A DNA stretch of 64,000 bases from Cryptomeria japonica (taxonomy: Eukaryota; Streptophyta; Pinopsida; Cupressales; Cupressaceae): contig NC_081413.1 of NCBI RefSeq assembly GCF_030272615.1, positions 334,714,302 through 334,778,301 on the forward strand, written 5' to 3'. Below, piece after piece: positions 1 through 9,982 of this stretch (its first letter is position 1; each line of letters begins with the position of its first letter). The position numbers and the translations under genes are program-made. The notes under the pieces are model-generated. The model searched no databases. It was given only the letters and a program-made list of their open reading frames with translations, and was not told where the DNA came from.

Positions 1-2
1 TA

Positions 3-1802
3 CTTCAAAATAAATTAGACTACTATGGCATGACTCTGGGTGAACATAGAGAGAACTTTGATCCTGAGGGATATATAAGAGCTGCCAAGGCGTCACAAAA
101 ACTAAAGGCTGGAATACATGTGGCTAAAATGTCAGATGACTTGATCAAGAACCTTGAAAGAGAGGAAGCCAGGGTTTTGAGAGAAAGGAGTGAAATGACT
201 TGGGAGGCTTTCAAATGGAAAAGGGCAAGGGGGATGGTGGATGGAGATTTACTTGGAAACCTCCAAGATCCTCTGGAAATAGCCAAAAGGCTACTCCAAC
301 ATGAAGTAGAAATCATGCATAGAGTGCCCCCACAATTCCTTTATTTTATCAACACTGAAAAGGATAGTCAACCATTGGCTCACATGTCACCAAAATCAAC
401 TGCTAGTAGTATCCCTGCTGATTCTCCTAGAGAAGATTATCCTCCTGGTTTTGAAGCAGAGGTGAATATGGACACTGGTGAAATTAACATTAAAGATGTT
501 GTTGATATAAGGATGACAGAGCATGAAGATTTCATTTCTGACGACGGATTCACCTCTTCGAGGGAATTCCTTTCATTCTTGTACCAGTATAAAGGGGCAC
601 ATGTGAAACGAAGCATGGCTGGAAGACCAGAAGAGGAACATATGAAAAGACTAGAGGAAGAAATTGATACCCTCATGAAAGATATGACCCCTGAGAAAGG
701 GAGAAGATTATTAAAAGAGGCTGGTATTATCATCTTTTCTGGTTGGGACATAAATTCAGCACTTCTGTTTGATGGATTCTTGAAGAAGCAAGACTTGAAT
801 CAACAGGTGTTGCCTCAGGAGATAGACAAATTATTCCTAGGCTTCGGATATGATCCTGATAAAAAGGCTCTCCTACAGTGGGCGTTATATCCAAAGGGAA
901 AAAGGCCTATTATTGTGGATATCAAAGAAACCTTTGGACACCTCATGGTTCATCAGGTTGGAAAGACTGACCCTAGGGTCACTGCTAAATTAAACTTGGA
1001 TGTTGCCAGATTAAATTTGGACCAGACAAAATTTTTGGTCAGGGAAAACATCACTTATAAGGGGTTGTATGAAAAATCTAAAGAGGAGAATCAAAAGTTG
1101 CAAGAAAAAATATTGCAACTTGAGATAGGGACTCCCATAAATGAATATACCTCATATCCCACAGGACGTAGCTTGGATGATGTTTCTGATGCTCTGTACT
1201 GGAAGTATCAAGCAGATAAGGCTACCAAACAGGCAAATAGTATCCAGCAAAAGATGGATAAAATGGTTAATGATATCATCGGACACCGATTCAACACCAT
1301 GCTTTCACATGTTGAACAATATTGGAAGGTGTACACTGGAACTATAAAGGCATTAAGAGAGCATGAGAGATTAAAAGCACGATTGCACGGAGTACTAAAT
1401 AGTGTTGATACGATGACGCCAGAGGAGAAGGCTAAAGGGACTGCGTACATGGAAAATCATGTTAAACTCGAAGATGCGCTGAGAAGAGATCTTAAGGAGT
1501 TGGATGATGGGAGACCTATTGGAATGCCCTCGGTCTATAAAGAAGGAGATATAATATCTCTGGAGGATTTGCGGAATGAGCTTGTCAGCGTCAAGGATTG
1601 GGCTTTATCAAAAATGGATCAAAGCAAAGACATGGCCCCTACCGTCAACCAGATGATATTCGAATACCTGTCACAAGGAGAAGAATTGAAGAAACAGAGT
1701 GCTAAAATCAAAACCTTCAAAGATGATGATTATATTCATCATTTAGGGATTCTTAATCTCTTTTTGCTTAAATTTGTTAAGAACATTCAAACTAACGATT
1801 AG
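3..1802 (+). CDS. Unrecognised helical/coiled-coil protein, C-terminal part (open at window edge)
   Basis: An uninterrupted reading frame ends at TAG 1800-1802. The first in-frame ATG is at 30, but the frame is already open from base 3, so the true start probably lies outside the window. The visible 590+ residues are Lys/Glu-rich and hydrophilic, with no signal peptide or membrane segment. A middle globular part (about residues 220-310, with FSGWDINSALLFDGF and LFLGFGYDPDKKALLQW) is followed by helical stretches (about 345-375 and 405-430) that look like coiled coil (KEENQKLQEKILQLE; QANSIQQKMDKM). I do not recognise the family. It has no internal stop in about 600 codons, while every transposon frame nearby is broken, so it is recent, selected, or carried by a young mobile element. 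No intron is evident. It could be a terminal exon of a host gene or a transposon-borne gene. Confidence 0.6.
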   Translation, partial: LQNKLDYYGMTLGEHRENFDPEGYIRAAKASQKLKAGIHVAKMSDDLIKNLEREEARVLRERSEMTWEAFKWKRARGMVDGDLLGNLQDPLEIAKRLLQHEVEIMHRVPPQFLYFINTEKDSQPLAHMSPKSTASSIPADSPREDYPPGFEAEVNMDTGEINIKDVVDIRMTEHEDFISDDGFTSSREFLSFLYQYKGAHVKRSMAGRPEEEHMKRLEEEIDTLMKDMTPEKGRRLLKEAGIIIFSGWDINSALLFDGFLKKQDLNQQVLPQEIDKLFLGFGYDPDKKALLQWALYPKGKRPIIVDIKETFGHLMVHQVGKTDPRVTAKLNLDVARLNLDQTKFLVRENITYKGLYEKSKEENQKLQEKILQLEIGTPINEYTSYPTGRSLDDVSDALYWKYQADKATKQANSIQQKMDKMVNDIIGHRFNTMLSHVEQYWKVYTGTIKALREHERLKARLHGVLNSVDTMTPEEKAKGTAYMENHVKLEDALRRDLKELDDGRPIGMPSVYKEGDIISLEDLRNELVSVKDWALSKMDQSKDMAPTVNQMIFEYLSQGEELKKQSAKIKTFKDDDYIHHLGILNLFLLKFVKNIQTND

Positions 1803-2708
1803 CATTTTGAAAAGACATGTCTTTTCATGAATAACTTTCATTCTCATATATATATGAGAATGGTTTTTGTAATATCGGGGAAGAAAAATACATAAGAAGA
1901 AGATGGCAATGTATGATAGCCTATAAGTTTTACAAACTTCGATGGAATACATGCTATGAACTGTTGTTTTTTCTTTGCGTATGTGTTGTGGATTGTTTCA
2001 CTTTGTTCTGGCAATCGTCTGTGATATTATCTAAAGTGATAAGGTTATTCATATTCTTGAAATCAAATTTGTGCTTCATGTTATAAGGTTGAAACAAAAG
2101 TTTTGCTTGCGAATTGTAATTGTTCCTCGCAGTACTTCATTGATTGGTCCCTTAAAGGTAGGGTTAAATTCATTCAATCAACGTATGATATAAGCATTCA
2201 ATTGATCTCAAAAGAAATAATAACCGACAGGTCCATAAAGGGGTGGATTAAAAAACTGTCTCACAGGCTCGCATGATAAGTCCTAAAGAAAGTATAATGA
2301 CTCTGTAGCCCAAACAGCAAAGAAGGCACTGGTTAATTTCAGATTACACTTATCACTATATTCATCATATGTTATTTTAAAGCAACAGAAGTAATTAGGA
2401 AACATAGATCGAATAGCTTCTACAACAACAATCTTGAACTCATCTGCTATATCTCCATTCTAGGAACCTATGCCATTCTGAAGACTAGGAGATATCAGAT
2501 TAAGACAATAAATCTGCTATAAAAAGCACTGGTTATTAGAAACAGCCGGTGAATAGGTATACCCGCCTAGGTCCTGCAGAGCCTGAAGTGAGAGAGTTAA
2601 CATCTTAACAGGTTTGCTCTATAAGTTGGCCAAGTCAATTGGAGGGTTTGATCATAGGAGTTGGCATTTCCTTAGAACCTATCCAATCTGTTGATTTGAG
2701 ACCCAACA
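1803..2708. other. 3' flank of the unknown ORF, no gene seen
   Basis: AT-rich, non-coding in all frames, with several AATAAA-like words. It ends abruptly at 2708, where sequence homologous to the inside of element A's LTR begins. It does not match the part of A's 3' LTR (9983-11854) that should lie here if A were complete, nor B's LTR by eye. Confidence 0.5.
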
Positions 2709-5035
2709 CACTCCATGGTCATAGTTTTGATTTACATTGCAAGATTGTCGGAAGGAAAGAGTAGGACAAGTGGAAGGTTGTAGGAGTTATTGGTTGCAGG
2801 AAATTTATTTGTAAATGTAATTTTTTTTGAAAGAAACAAAAAGGGGTCCTCATTTGTTGGTAATGAGAGACCCATTGTATAGTGATAAAAGTGTTATCTT
2901 GAAATACATTTCCTTTTAAAAAAAAAAAATTGTAATATTTTAGTATGCTATTTATTGCAGAATAGAACTTGTGCATTTATAAACTTAGAATTTTTCCAAA
3001 GCTCAAAATGTTATATCTGATGTGTTTTTTTTGTATTAAATTGCAAAGAAAGAAAGTTACTTAATTCGTATGCATTCAAAATAAAATAAAAAATAAAAAA
3101 GAGAAATAATGAGATTAGTGTTGCATGCATATTATAGGCTGCATATAAATCATTTAAATTTTGTTTTCTATAAATGCACTTTAGAACAGGATATTTTTTG
3201 GAAAATTATCCTTTCATTTATTTCAGAAATTAGTATCTAGATAGATAGTTTATCTAGTAAATGTAAAATTTTAACTTGTTAAATTTGTTGTGTGAAATTA
3301 ACTATGATCAGTCTGTTACTTATGCCTAGGATAAAACAAATCTGTCTTTTATTAATTGTTGTAGGTTTTCTTTTTACAAAGTCTGTAAAATTATTTATTT
3401 CAAAAATGATAATCGCTATTCTAATATAGTCTTAATTAAATAAAATCTAGATTATTTAGTTGCTGGTAAAACTAATAAATCTAGTCATGTATATAGCAGT
3501 AGGAAGAAATAAAATACCTGTATAGTTATTGCTTAGAAAAAAAAAATATACCCTTGCTGTAAATGAATTAGGAAAGTATTAATCCATTTATATTTTTTTT
3601 ATATCTAAAATCAGAATAATGGTCACCAAAATAAAAATAATGTATTTATGCCTGCATGTATATAAAAATGCTATATATATATAATTATATTTACAAAAAA
3701 AAAAAATAACAAATTAAATTTTGTTTTAAATAAAGCAAAAAAATAAATTAAATAAATAAATAAAACTTATTGGGGCTCGGCCCCTGCGGATTACCCCGCA
3801 GGGCGGCCCTTTTTCACAGTGGGCGCGGGCTCCCCAATGGCGGCCGCAGCCGCCACCGTGGGCCGCAACCCACAGTGGAAGGCCTCGGCCTCCACTGTGT
3901 GCGACGACCCACAGTGAGTGCCGCAACCCACAGTGGAAGGCCTCAGCCTCCACTGTGGGCGGCAACCCACAACGATGGCATCGGCGACCCACAGTGAGTG
4001 CCACAACCCACAGTGGAAGGCCTCAGCCTCCACTGTCGGCGGCGACCCACAGCGACGGCATCGCCGTCTCTGTGGGGAGCAAGCCCCCCCTTCGGCCGCC
4101 TCTTCCACCTTCAGCCCCCTCTACTATTTTCGTCGCCGCCCGAACTGCGTCCCTCCTCCACCATGGCCGCCGCTTGGGGGTCAATAAATTCGGCCCTGCT
4201 AATAAGAAAAGGGGGTAATAAAAAAAATTTAAGCTTAGGAAGATTTTATAATGCAAACCTATAACTAGGGTTTGCATGGTTTGGTCTAAATAAATTTAGA
4301 AAGAAATTATTACATGGTTTAAATATTAGTTTTCAATAATATATGTATATATAAATAATTGTAATTATTTATATACACATATTTGTAATTAAGAAATAGA
4401 AAGTGGTAATTAAGGAAAATAAGAATTTCTTTAGAATTAAATATTTATTTAATGGAGATTATTTTTGGAATAAATAAAAGAAAGTGGGCTTATCATACCT
4501 TAGTTAAATTAATTCGAGCACATCTTAAGTATGGATTAAATTGATTTAAATAGAGGGAGTAAGTTTTAGTTTAAAATCTTAAGTAGTAATAAATGACTTA
4601 ATTAAATAGTTGAAATATTTTAATTTAAGCAGAATATCATTAATTTTCAATGTATTAAATTAACATTGGGGAAACTAAATTTTGTGGCAATATTACTTAT
4701 CTAAAGGAACTAAAATGGAGATTGAAATAATTTTATTGAGAATATAAAAGCTAATTATGACTATTGGAAACTTATAGTACCCTTGTCGAGCGATTCAAAT
4801 CTTTGGATTTAATTTAATCTAATAGAATAAGTTGAAGAGAAAATAATAATTAATTTGGTATTATTCTTTTGATTTGAGTAATTATTTGTTTACTTGTGTT
4901 AATGGAATAAAGTTAACTCTAAACTTAGTTAAAACATAACATGTAGGATCTTCTCAAATTAGTCAAATTGATGTTCTAAGTTATGGTTTTAAAAAAAAAT
5001 TTATCCCGTTCTTGCCCTAAATTTTGGGCATGACA
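2709..5035 (+). repeat. 5' LTR of element A, missing its first ~1.87 kb
   Basis: It matches 11855-14323 almost base for base over non-repetitive stretches and ends GCATGACA just before the PBS. The 3' copy begins TGTGAGG at 9983, so this copy lacks the equivalent of 9983-11854. Internal differences from the 3' copy are an extra ~84 bp tandem-repeat array in the GC-rich island (about 3855-4075), a much shorter TA tract (about 3670-3690), and loss of a ~65 bp segment with a TATA-like box next to 4215. Confidence 0.88.
3772..4200 (+). repeat. GC-rich island with hairpin-forming minisatellite inside LTR A (5' copy)
   Basis: A strongly GC-rich block lies in otherwise AT-rich LTR. Between about 3855 and 4075 a unit of about 84 bp recurs roughly 2.5 times. 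Each unit carries inverted arms CACAGTGGAAGGC / GCCTCCACTGTG that can fold back. The 3' LTR has a single copy of the corresponding segment (about 13210-13285). Open frames here on both strands come from repeat composition and are not genes. Confidence 0.8.
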
Positions 5036-5038
5036 TTT

Positions 5039-5050
5039 TGGTATCAGAGC
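5039..5050 (+). other. Primer-binding site of element A (tRNA-iMet type)
   Basis: TGGTATCAGAGC is complementary to the 3' end of plant initiator tRNA-Met, the usual primer of these retrotransposons. It lies three bases after the LTR end, which fixes the 5' LTR boundary. Confidence 0.9.
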
Positions 5051-5207
5051 AAGGTTTCCACACTAGGAACCTTACTCCACTTACGTTTCGCCTTAGATTA
5101 TTTAAATTATTTTTGTTAAATTGATTTTATAAGACATTTAAATCCAATTGAATTAATATTATTCTAAAAGAAATTAATTATTTATTTTACTTTATTTTCC
5201 TCTTAGG

Positions 5208-6600
5208 ATGCCTCCAACAACACAACAAGCTAGCAAGCACAGACGGGGTCCTAGACGTGTGCGCATAGAACGCGAAGAGGTAGTGAGGGAGGAATCGATT
5301 CTAGAAAAGAACCCAGGAGCACCTCCCGAATAGCCAAATGAACCTAACCGAAACCTCTTAGAAGCAATACAGAATCTTATTGGCATAGTTCAGGAAAGGA
5401 TTCCAGCAGAGAACCCTCAGGTTAGAAATCAGGACTCTGGGAGTCATAGATCAGTTGATAGAGAATGAAGCAGGAGCCCAGCTCCTATTCCTGTAGAGAG
5501 TCAGGGTGGAAATGAGCTAGAGTCTGTGCACATGCCAGGACCACCTCCAGTGGTGGAACTAGTTTATTTTGAGAGAGCTCATCGGGATCCAGGGGATCTT
5601 ATCAGGGAGGTCATGCACCTCCAGCCGCCATCTTTTGGAGGCTCTACCGATGGGGTAGAGGCTGAGGCATGGCTTTTGAGTTTTGAGAGGTGCTTTGTGT
5701 TGCATTCTTACAAGAGCAACCTAAAAGTATGTGTCGCAGTCCATCTGTAGAGAGGGTCGACCTCCACTTGGTGGAGACAAGAAGAGTACAAATGCGGATT
5801 AGATCCTGATACTCTCACTTGGGAGATATTCACAGAAAGGTTCTGCGAGAGGTACTTATCAGAACACTTCAGACAACATCGTATAAATGAATTTCATGAC
5901 CTCCAACAAAAAGGCTTATCAGTAAGCCAATATGAGAGCAAATTCTTTGAGATGTTGCCTTATGTAGATTATCTAAAGGATGAGAAACTTCTTGTAAACT
6001 GCTTCATCAAAGGGTTAAATGCCGGTATAGCCGGGCCAGTTAGGATGTCTGCTCCAGAGAGCCTTCGGGTTGCTGTGGAGAAGACACTGATAGCCGAGGA
6101 AATTCAGGTCAGACCACAGGACAATTGGGATCGGTTTCAAAACTGAGATCCCACACCTCAGACTTATGGATTCCAGAAACCACATTGGAAGGGGAACAAC
6201 TGAAACTCACAGGGGTTCTCCAAACCCCCTCCTCCACAATAGACACCACAGAACCAGAGGCAAAAACCTCCACAGTATCAGTAGGGCTCCAAGCCAAAGC
6301 AGTGGCAAACTCAGGGACAAAGATGTGATCAGAGAGCACAGGTGCAGTACAAACCTCCAGCGAGGACTCAGTAGTCCTCTAGGGGTGGGTACAGTGGATC
6401 TAGTAGGACAGGAGGTTAGGCTTTCTCTAGGCCTTAGGGTGCCCAGTTTCAGGCACGGGGTGCTTGCTTTACATGTGGAGCCATGGGGCATATGGTGAGG
6501 GATTTCCCTTAGGGTCAGATGGCAGGGAATCAGCAGATGGCCGCTTCAGAGTCGATAGTTAGTGATATGGGCAGGTCCCATAGAGTACTCACATCGGTTG
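5208..6600 (+). pseudogene. gag: Element A gag (nucleocapsid polyprotein), broken by stops
   Basis: It starts at the ATG at 5208 (MPPTTQQASKHRRGPRR), the first ATG after the leader and in frame with all downstream gag, protease and early RT motifs. A basic N-terminus is followed by the capsid-like segment (FGGSTDGVEAEAWL about 5633; FCERYLSEHFRQHRINEFHDL about 5840; YVDYLKDEKLLVNCFIKGL about 5960). A zinc knuckle lies at 6464-6505 (CFTCGAMGHMVRDF), whose last Cys is replaced by Phe. Stops include TAG 5331, TGA 5466, TAG 5748 and TGA 6144, plus a cluster in the Gln-rich linker at 6190-6510. Nearly all fall where Gln, Arg or Trp is expected, implying C-to-T decay. It is continuous with pol in one ancestral frame, as in related chromoviruses. 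Confidence 0.85.
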
Positions 6601-9600
6601 ACAACCGCCAGGCTGAGCATCAGGCCATGGTCATCGAGTCTGCAGGTATGATCAAAGGTAACCGTGTATCTATTTTGTTTGATTCAGGAGCTACTGACTC
6701 CTTTATATCTCCATTAGTTGTCGAGCGTTGTGGGCTAGTGGCAACTAGACAGGGTGTCAGTTGGGAAGTGGAATTAGCTTTAGGGGCTAGAGTGTTAGTG
6801 GAATCAGAGGTTAGGGCATGTTAGCTACAGATTGGCAAGACCACCACTTTAGTAGACCTTAGAGTGACACCACTTGGATCTTACGGTATTGTACTTGGCA
6901 TGGATTGACTTTATGCCCACAGAGCCAAGATGGATTGCCGCCTGAAAAAGATCGAGTGTGAGGATGATCATGGTTCGCCCATAGTTATCACTGGGATTTA
7001 GAGGCCCGTGTCTCTTCGTATGATCTCCGCAATGCAGCTTAAGCAGAGCATGCGAAAGGGATGTCAACTTTTTGCTATCACTATCAGTGATAGAGGAGAA
7101 GAGGAAGAAAAAGAAACATCACTTGATGACCATCTTATCCTTAAGGGATATTCAGATGTGTTTCCTTCAGAGTTACCAGGAATGCCGCCTCGTAGAGAGA
7201 TTGATTTTCATATAGACCTAGTACCAGGAGCCGAGCTAGTTTCTAGAGAACCTTATAGGATGACCACAAATGAGCTTAATGAACTCAAAATATAGCTTGA
7301 GGAACTCCTTGAGAAGGGTCATATTCGTCCTAGTGTATCCCCTTGGGGTGCACCAGTCATCTTCGTTAAGAAGAAGGATGGATCTCTCTGATTATGTATG
7401 GATTATCAGCAGCTAAATAAAGTAACCATCAAGAGCCGATATCCTTTGCCCAGAATTGATGATTTATTCGACCAGCTTCAAGGTGCCAAAGTCTTTTCCA
7501 AAATAGATTCTGAAGTCAGGATACCATCAACTGAGAATAGTGGAGAGTGATATCCACAAGACCGCATTTCACACTAGATATGGTCACTATGAGTTCACCG
7601 TAGTTCCATTCGGACTTACGAATGCCCCAACAATTTTTATGAGCCTCATGAATGGGGTATTCTGTACATTTTTGGACCGTTTTGTTATTGTGTTTCTCGA
7701 TGATATACTGATATATTCTCGGAATGAGGAGCATGAGGAGCACCTGAAACAGGTATTGCAATGTTTGCGGGATAACCAGTTGTTTGGCAGTTTGTCAAAG
7801 TGTGCTTTCTTTTGATTAGAGGTCAAGTACCTTGGGCATGTTATTTCCGATGATGGGATCTCAGTTGACCCATCGAAGATTAGGGCTATTATGGATTGGC
7901 TAGCGCCAACCAGTGTGATAGAGGTCTGGAGTTTCATGGGCTTAGCAAGGTATTACCGACATTTTGTCGAGGGATTCTCCAGAGTCGCACATCCTATTAC
8001 TTCTCTTCAGTGTAAAGGGAAGAAATTTGAGTGGATAGAGAAGTGCGAGAAGGCCTTTCAGGAACTCAAGAAGGCACTTACTAGCACTCCTATCCTTGTT
8101 GTACCAGATCCTACAGCTGACTTCATGGTTTGTACAGATGCTTCACTAGAGGGTTTAGGAGCAGTCCTTATGCAGGATGGTAGGGCCATAGTTTTCGAGT
8201 CTAGGAAACTTAAGACTCATGAACTTAATTATCCTACTCATGACCTTGAGCTCGCAGCAGTAGTGCATGCACTTGTGAGGTGGAGACACTTCCTTTGAGG
8301 TCATCACTTTGAGCTGCATTCAGATCATCAGAGTCTTCAGTACATTTTCACCCAGCCGAACCTTAATGCACGTCAGAGGAGATGGATGGAGTTCTTGTGT
8401 GAATATGATTTTGACATTCACTACATCGAAGGAAAGGAAAACGTAGTTGCAGATGCTTTGAGTAGGAGATGTCACGAGGCTTACACCATATCTATGGGCA
8501 CGGATTTGAGAGACCGTATACTACAGCACTTGCTAGAGGATGGATGGTATGCAGAGGTTGGTTAGGTAATACAATCTCAGGTTACTCTAGAGGGGAAATA
8601 TGTGGATTATTCTTTGGAGTCTGATGAACTATTACACCACAGAGGGCGCATTTATGTACCTTCCTTTGGGGGATTGTGAGAGTTCATTGTCACAGAGGCT
8701 CATAAAGCTCCTTATGCAGCGCATCTTGGAGTTAAAAAGTTGCATGCTGACTTGAGGCAATTATATCATTGGCCAGGAATGTGGCAGCTCATTGCTGAGA
8801 TAGTAGCTCGATGCCTCGAGTGTCAAAGAGTAAAGGCGGAGCACCACCATCCAGGTGGGTTTCTCTAGTCTCATGCTATACCAAAGTGGAAGTGGGATAC
8901 TATATCCATGGAATTCATCATTGGTCTTCCTATGTCTTCTCGTCATCGTGATGTTATCTTGGTGACAGTTGATAAGTTGACCAAAGTGGCCCACTTTTCA
9001 CCAGTCTGGACTACATTCACAGCACCAGCAGTAGCACAGGTGTTCTTACAAGACATTGTTAGACTTCATGGTGTGCCCCGCAAGATTATTTCTAATAGAG
9101 ATTCCCTCTTCACTTCTTCCTTTTGGAAGGCATTACAGGCAGCTATGGGCACTAAGCTCAATTTCAGTACAGCCTATTGCCCAGAAACAGATGGTCAGAT
9201 AGAGAGGGTCAATCAGGTGTTAGAGGATATGCTTCGCATGTACGTCATGGATCATCAAACCAGGTGGGAGGAGTATCTTCCCTTAGTGGAGTTTGCCTAT
9301 AACAATAGGCATCACACTTCCTTGGGGATGCCACCCTATCAGACATTATATGGCAGGCCTTGCAGGACACCTTTGAGTTGGGATCACATAGAGGACAGAG
9401 TTGCTATTGGTCCTAAGATAGTTCAGGATATGGAACAGCAGGTGGATTTGATTAGGCAGCATCTTAGAGAGGCTCAGGATAGATAGAAGAAATATGCTGA
9501 TGCGAAGAGGATAGATCGTAGCTACTTGGTTGGAGACAGAGTCTTCTTGAGAGTGTGACCGCATAAGAGTCCAATCCATTACGAAAAGGGTTCTAAGCTT

Positions 9601-9972
9601 GCACCTCGCTTTGTAGGACCTTTTGAGATTCTTGAGAGGATAGGCCCAGTTGCCTACCGTTTAGCATTGCCACCTAGCCTGTCACACATCCACGATGTGT
9701 TTCATGTATTAGTTTTGAGGAAATATATCAATGATGAGTCTCATATTTTAGATTGGGATGTCTTGTAGGTGGAGTTGGACGGGCAGCTAGCTTTGGAGCC
9801 CATTCGCATTTTCGCACGTCGGACGCTGGCCCTTCAAGGTCGAGAGCTAGACTAGGTTAGGGTCTAGTGGGATTGTTATGATGAGGTTACGACTTCATGG
9901 GAGGACGCAGCATGTATGAGATCAAAGTGCCCCCACCTCTTTGATGAACTCTAGGAGGAAGTTCATGCCTAG
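6601..9972 (+). pseudogene. pol: Element A pol (protease-RT-RNase H-integrase-chromodomain), broken
   Basis: Protease is near 6650-6720 (ILFDSGATDSFIS). RT runs about 7150-7800 with [25 protein letters not shown] and the catalytic LDDILIYS. RNase H is about 8100-8470 ([22 protein letters not shown]). Integrase has an HHCC-like region (8700-8830) and a catalytic core (8900-9300), in which the second Asp is Asn (IISNRDSLF). The tail resembles a chromodomain (VQW-type strand about 9860, SWEDA about 9900). One extra base near 7512 shifts the frame; restoring register there lets everything downstream read in one frame. Stops include 6822, 6906, 6999, 7293, 7389, 7813, 8296, 9484 and 9952. Not functional. 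Confidence 0.9.
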
Positions 9973-9982
9973 AGGGGGAGGG
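9971..9982 (+). other. Polypurine tract of element A
   Basis: AGAGGGGGAGGG lies immediately before TGTGAGGCC. This is the expected plus-strand primer position and defines the start of the 3' LTR at 9983. Confidence 0.85.

Noticed and set aside
3726-4277. Overlapping open frames on both strands in the GC-rich block (also 13125-13466 and 41595-41869)
   Set aside because: Stops are rare because of GC content and tandem repeats. The frames occur on both strands, lie inside LTRs and change with repeat number.
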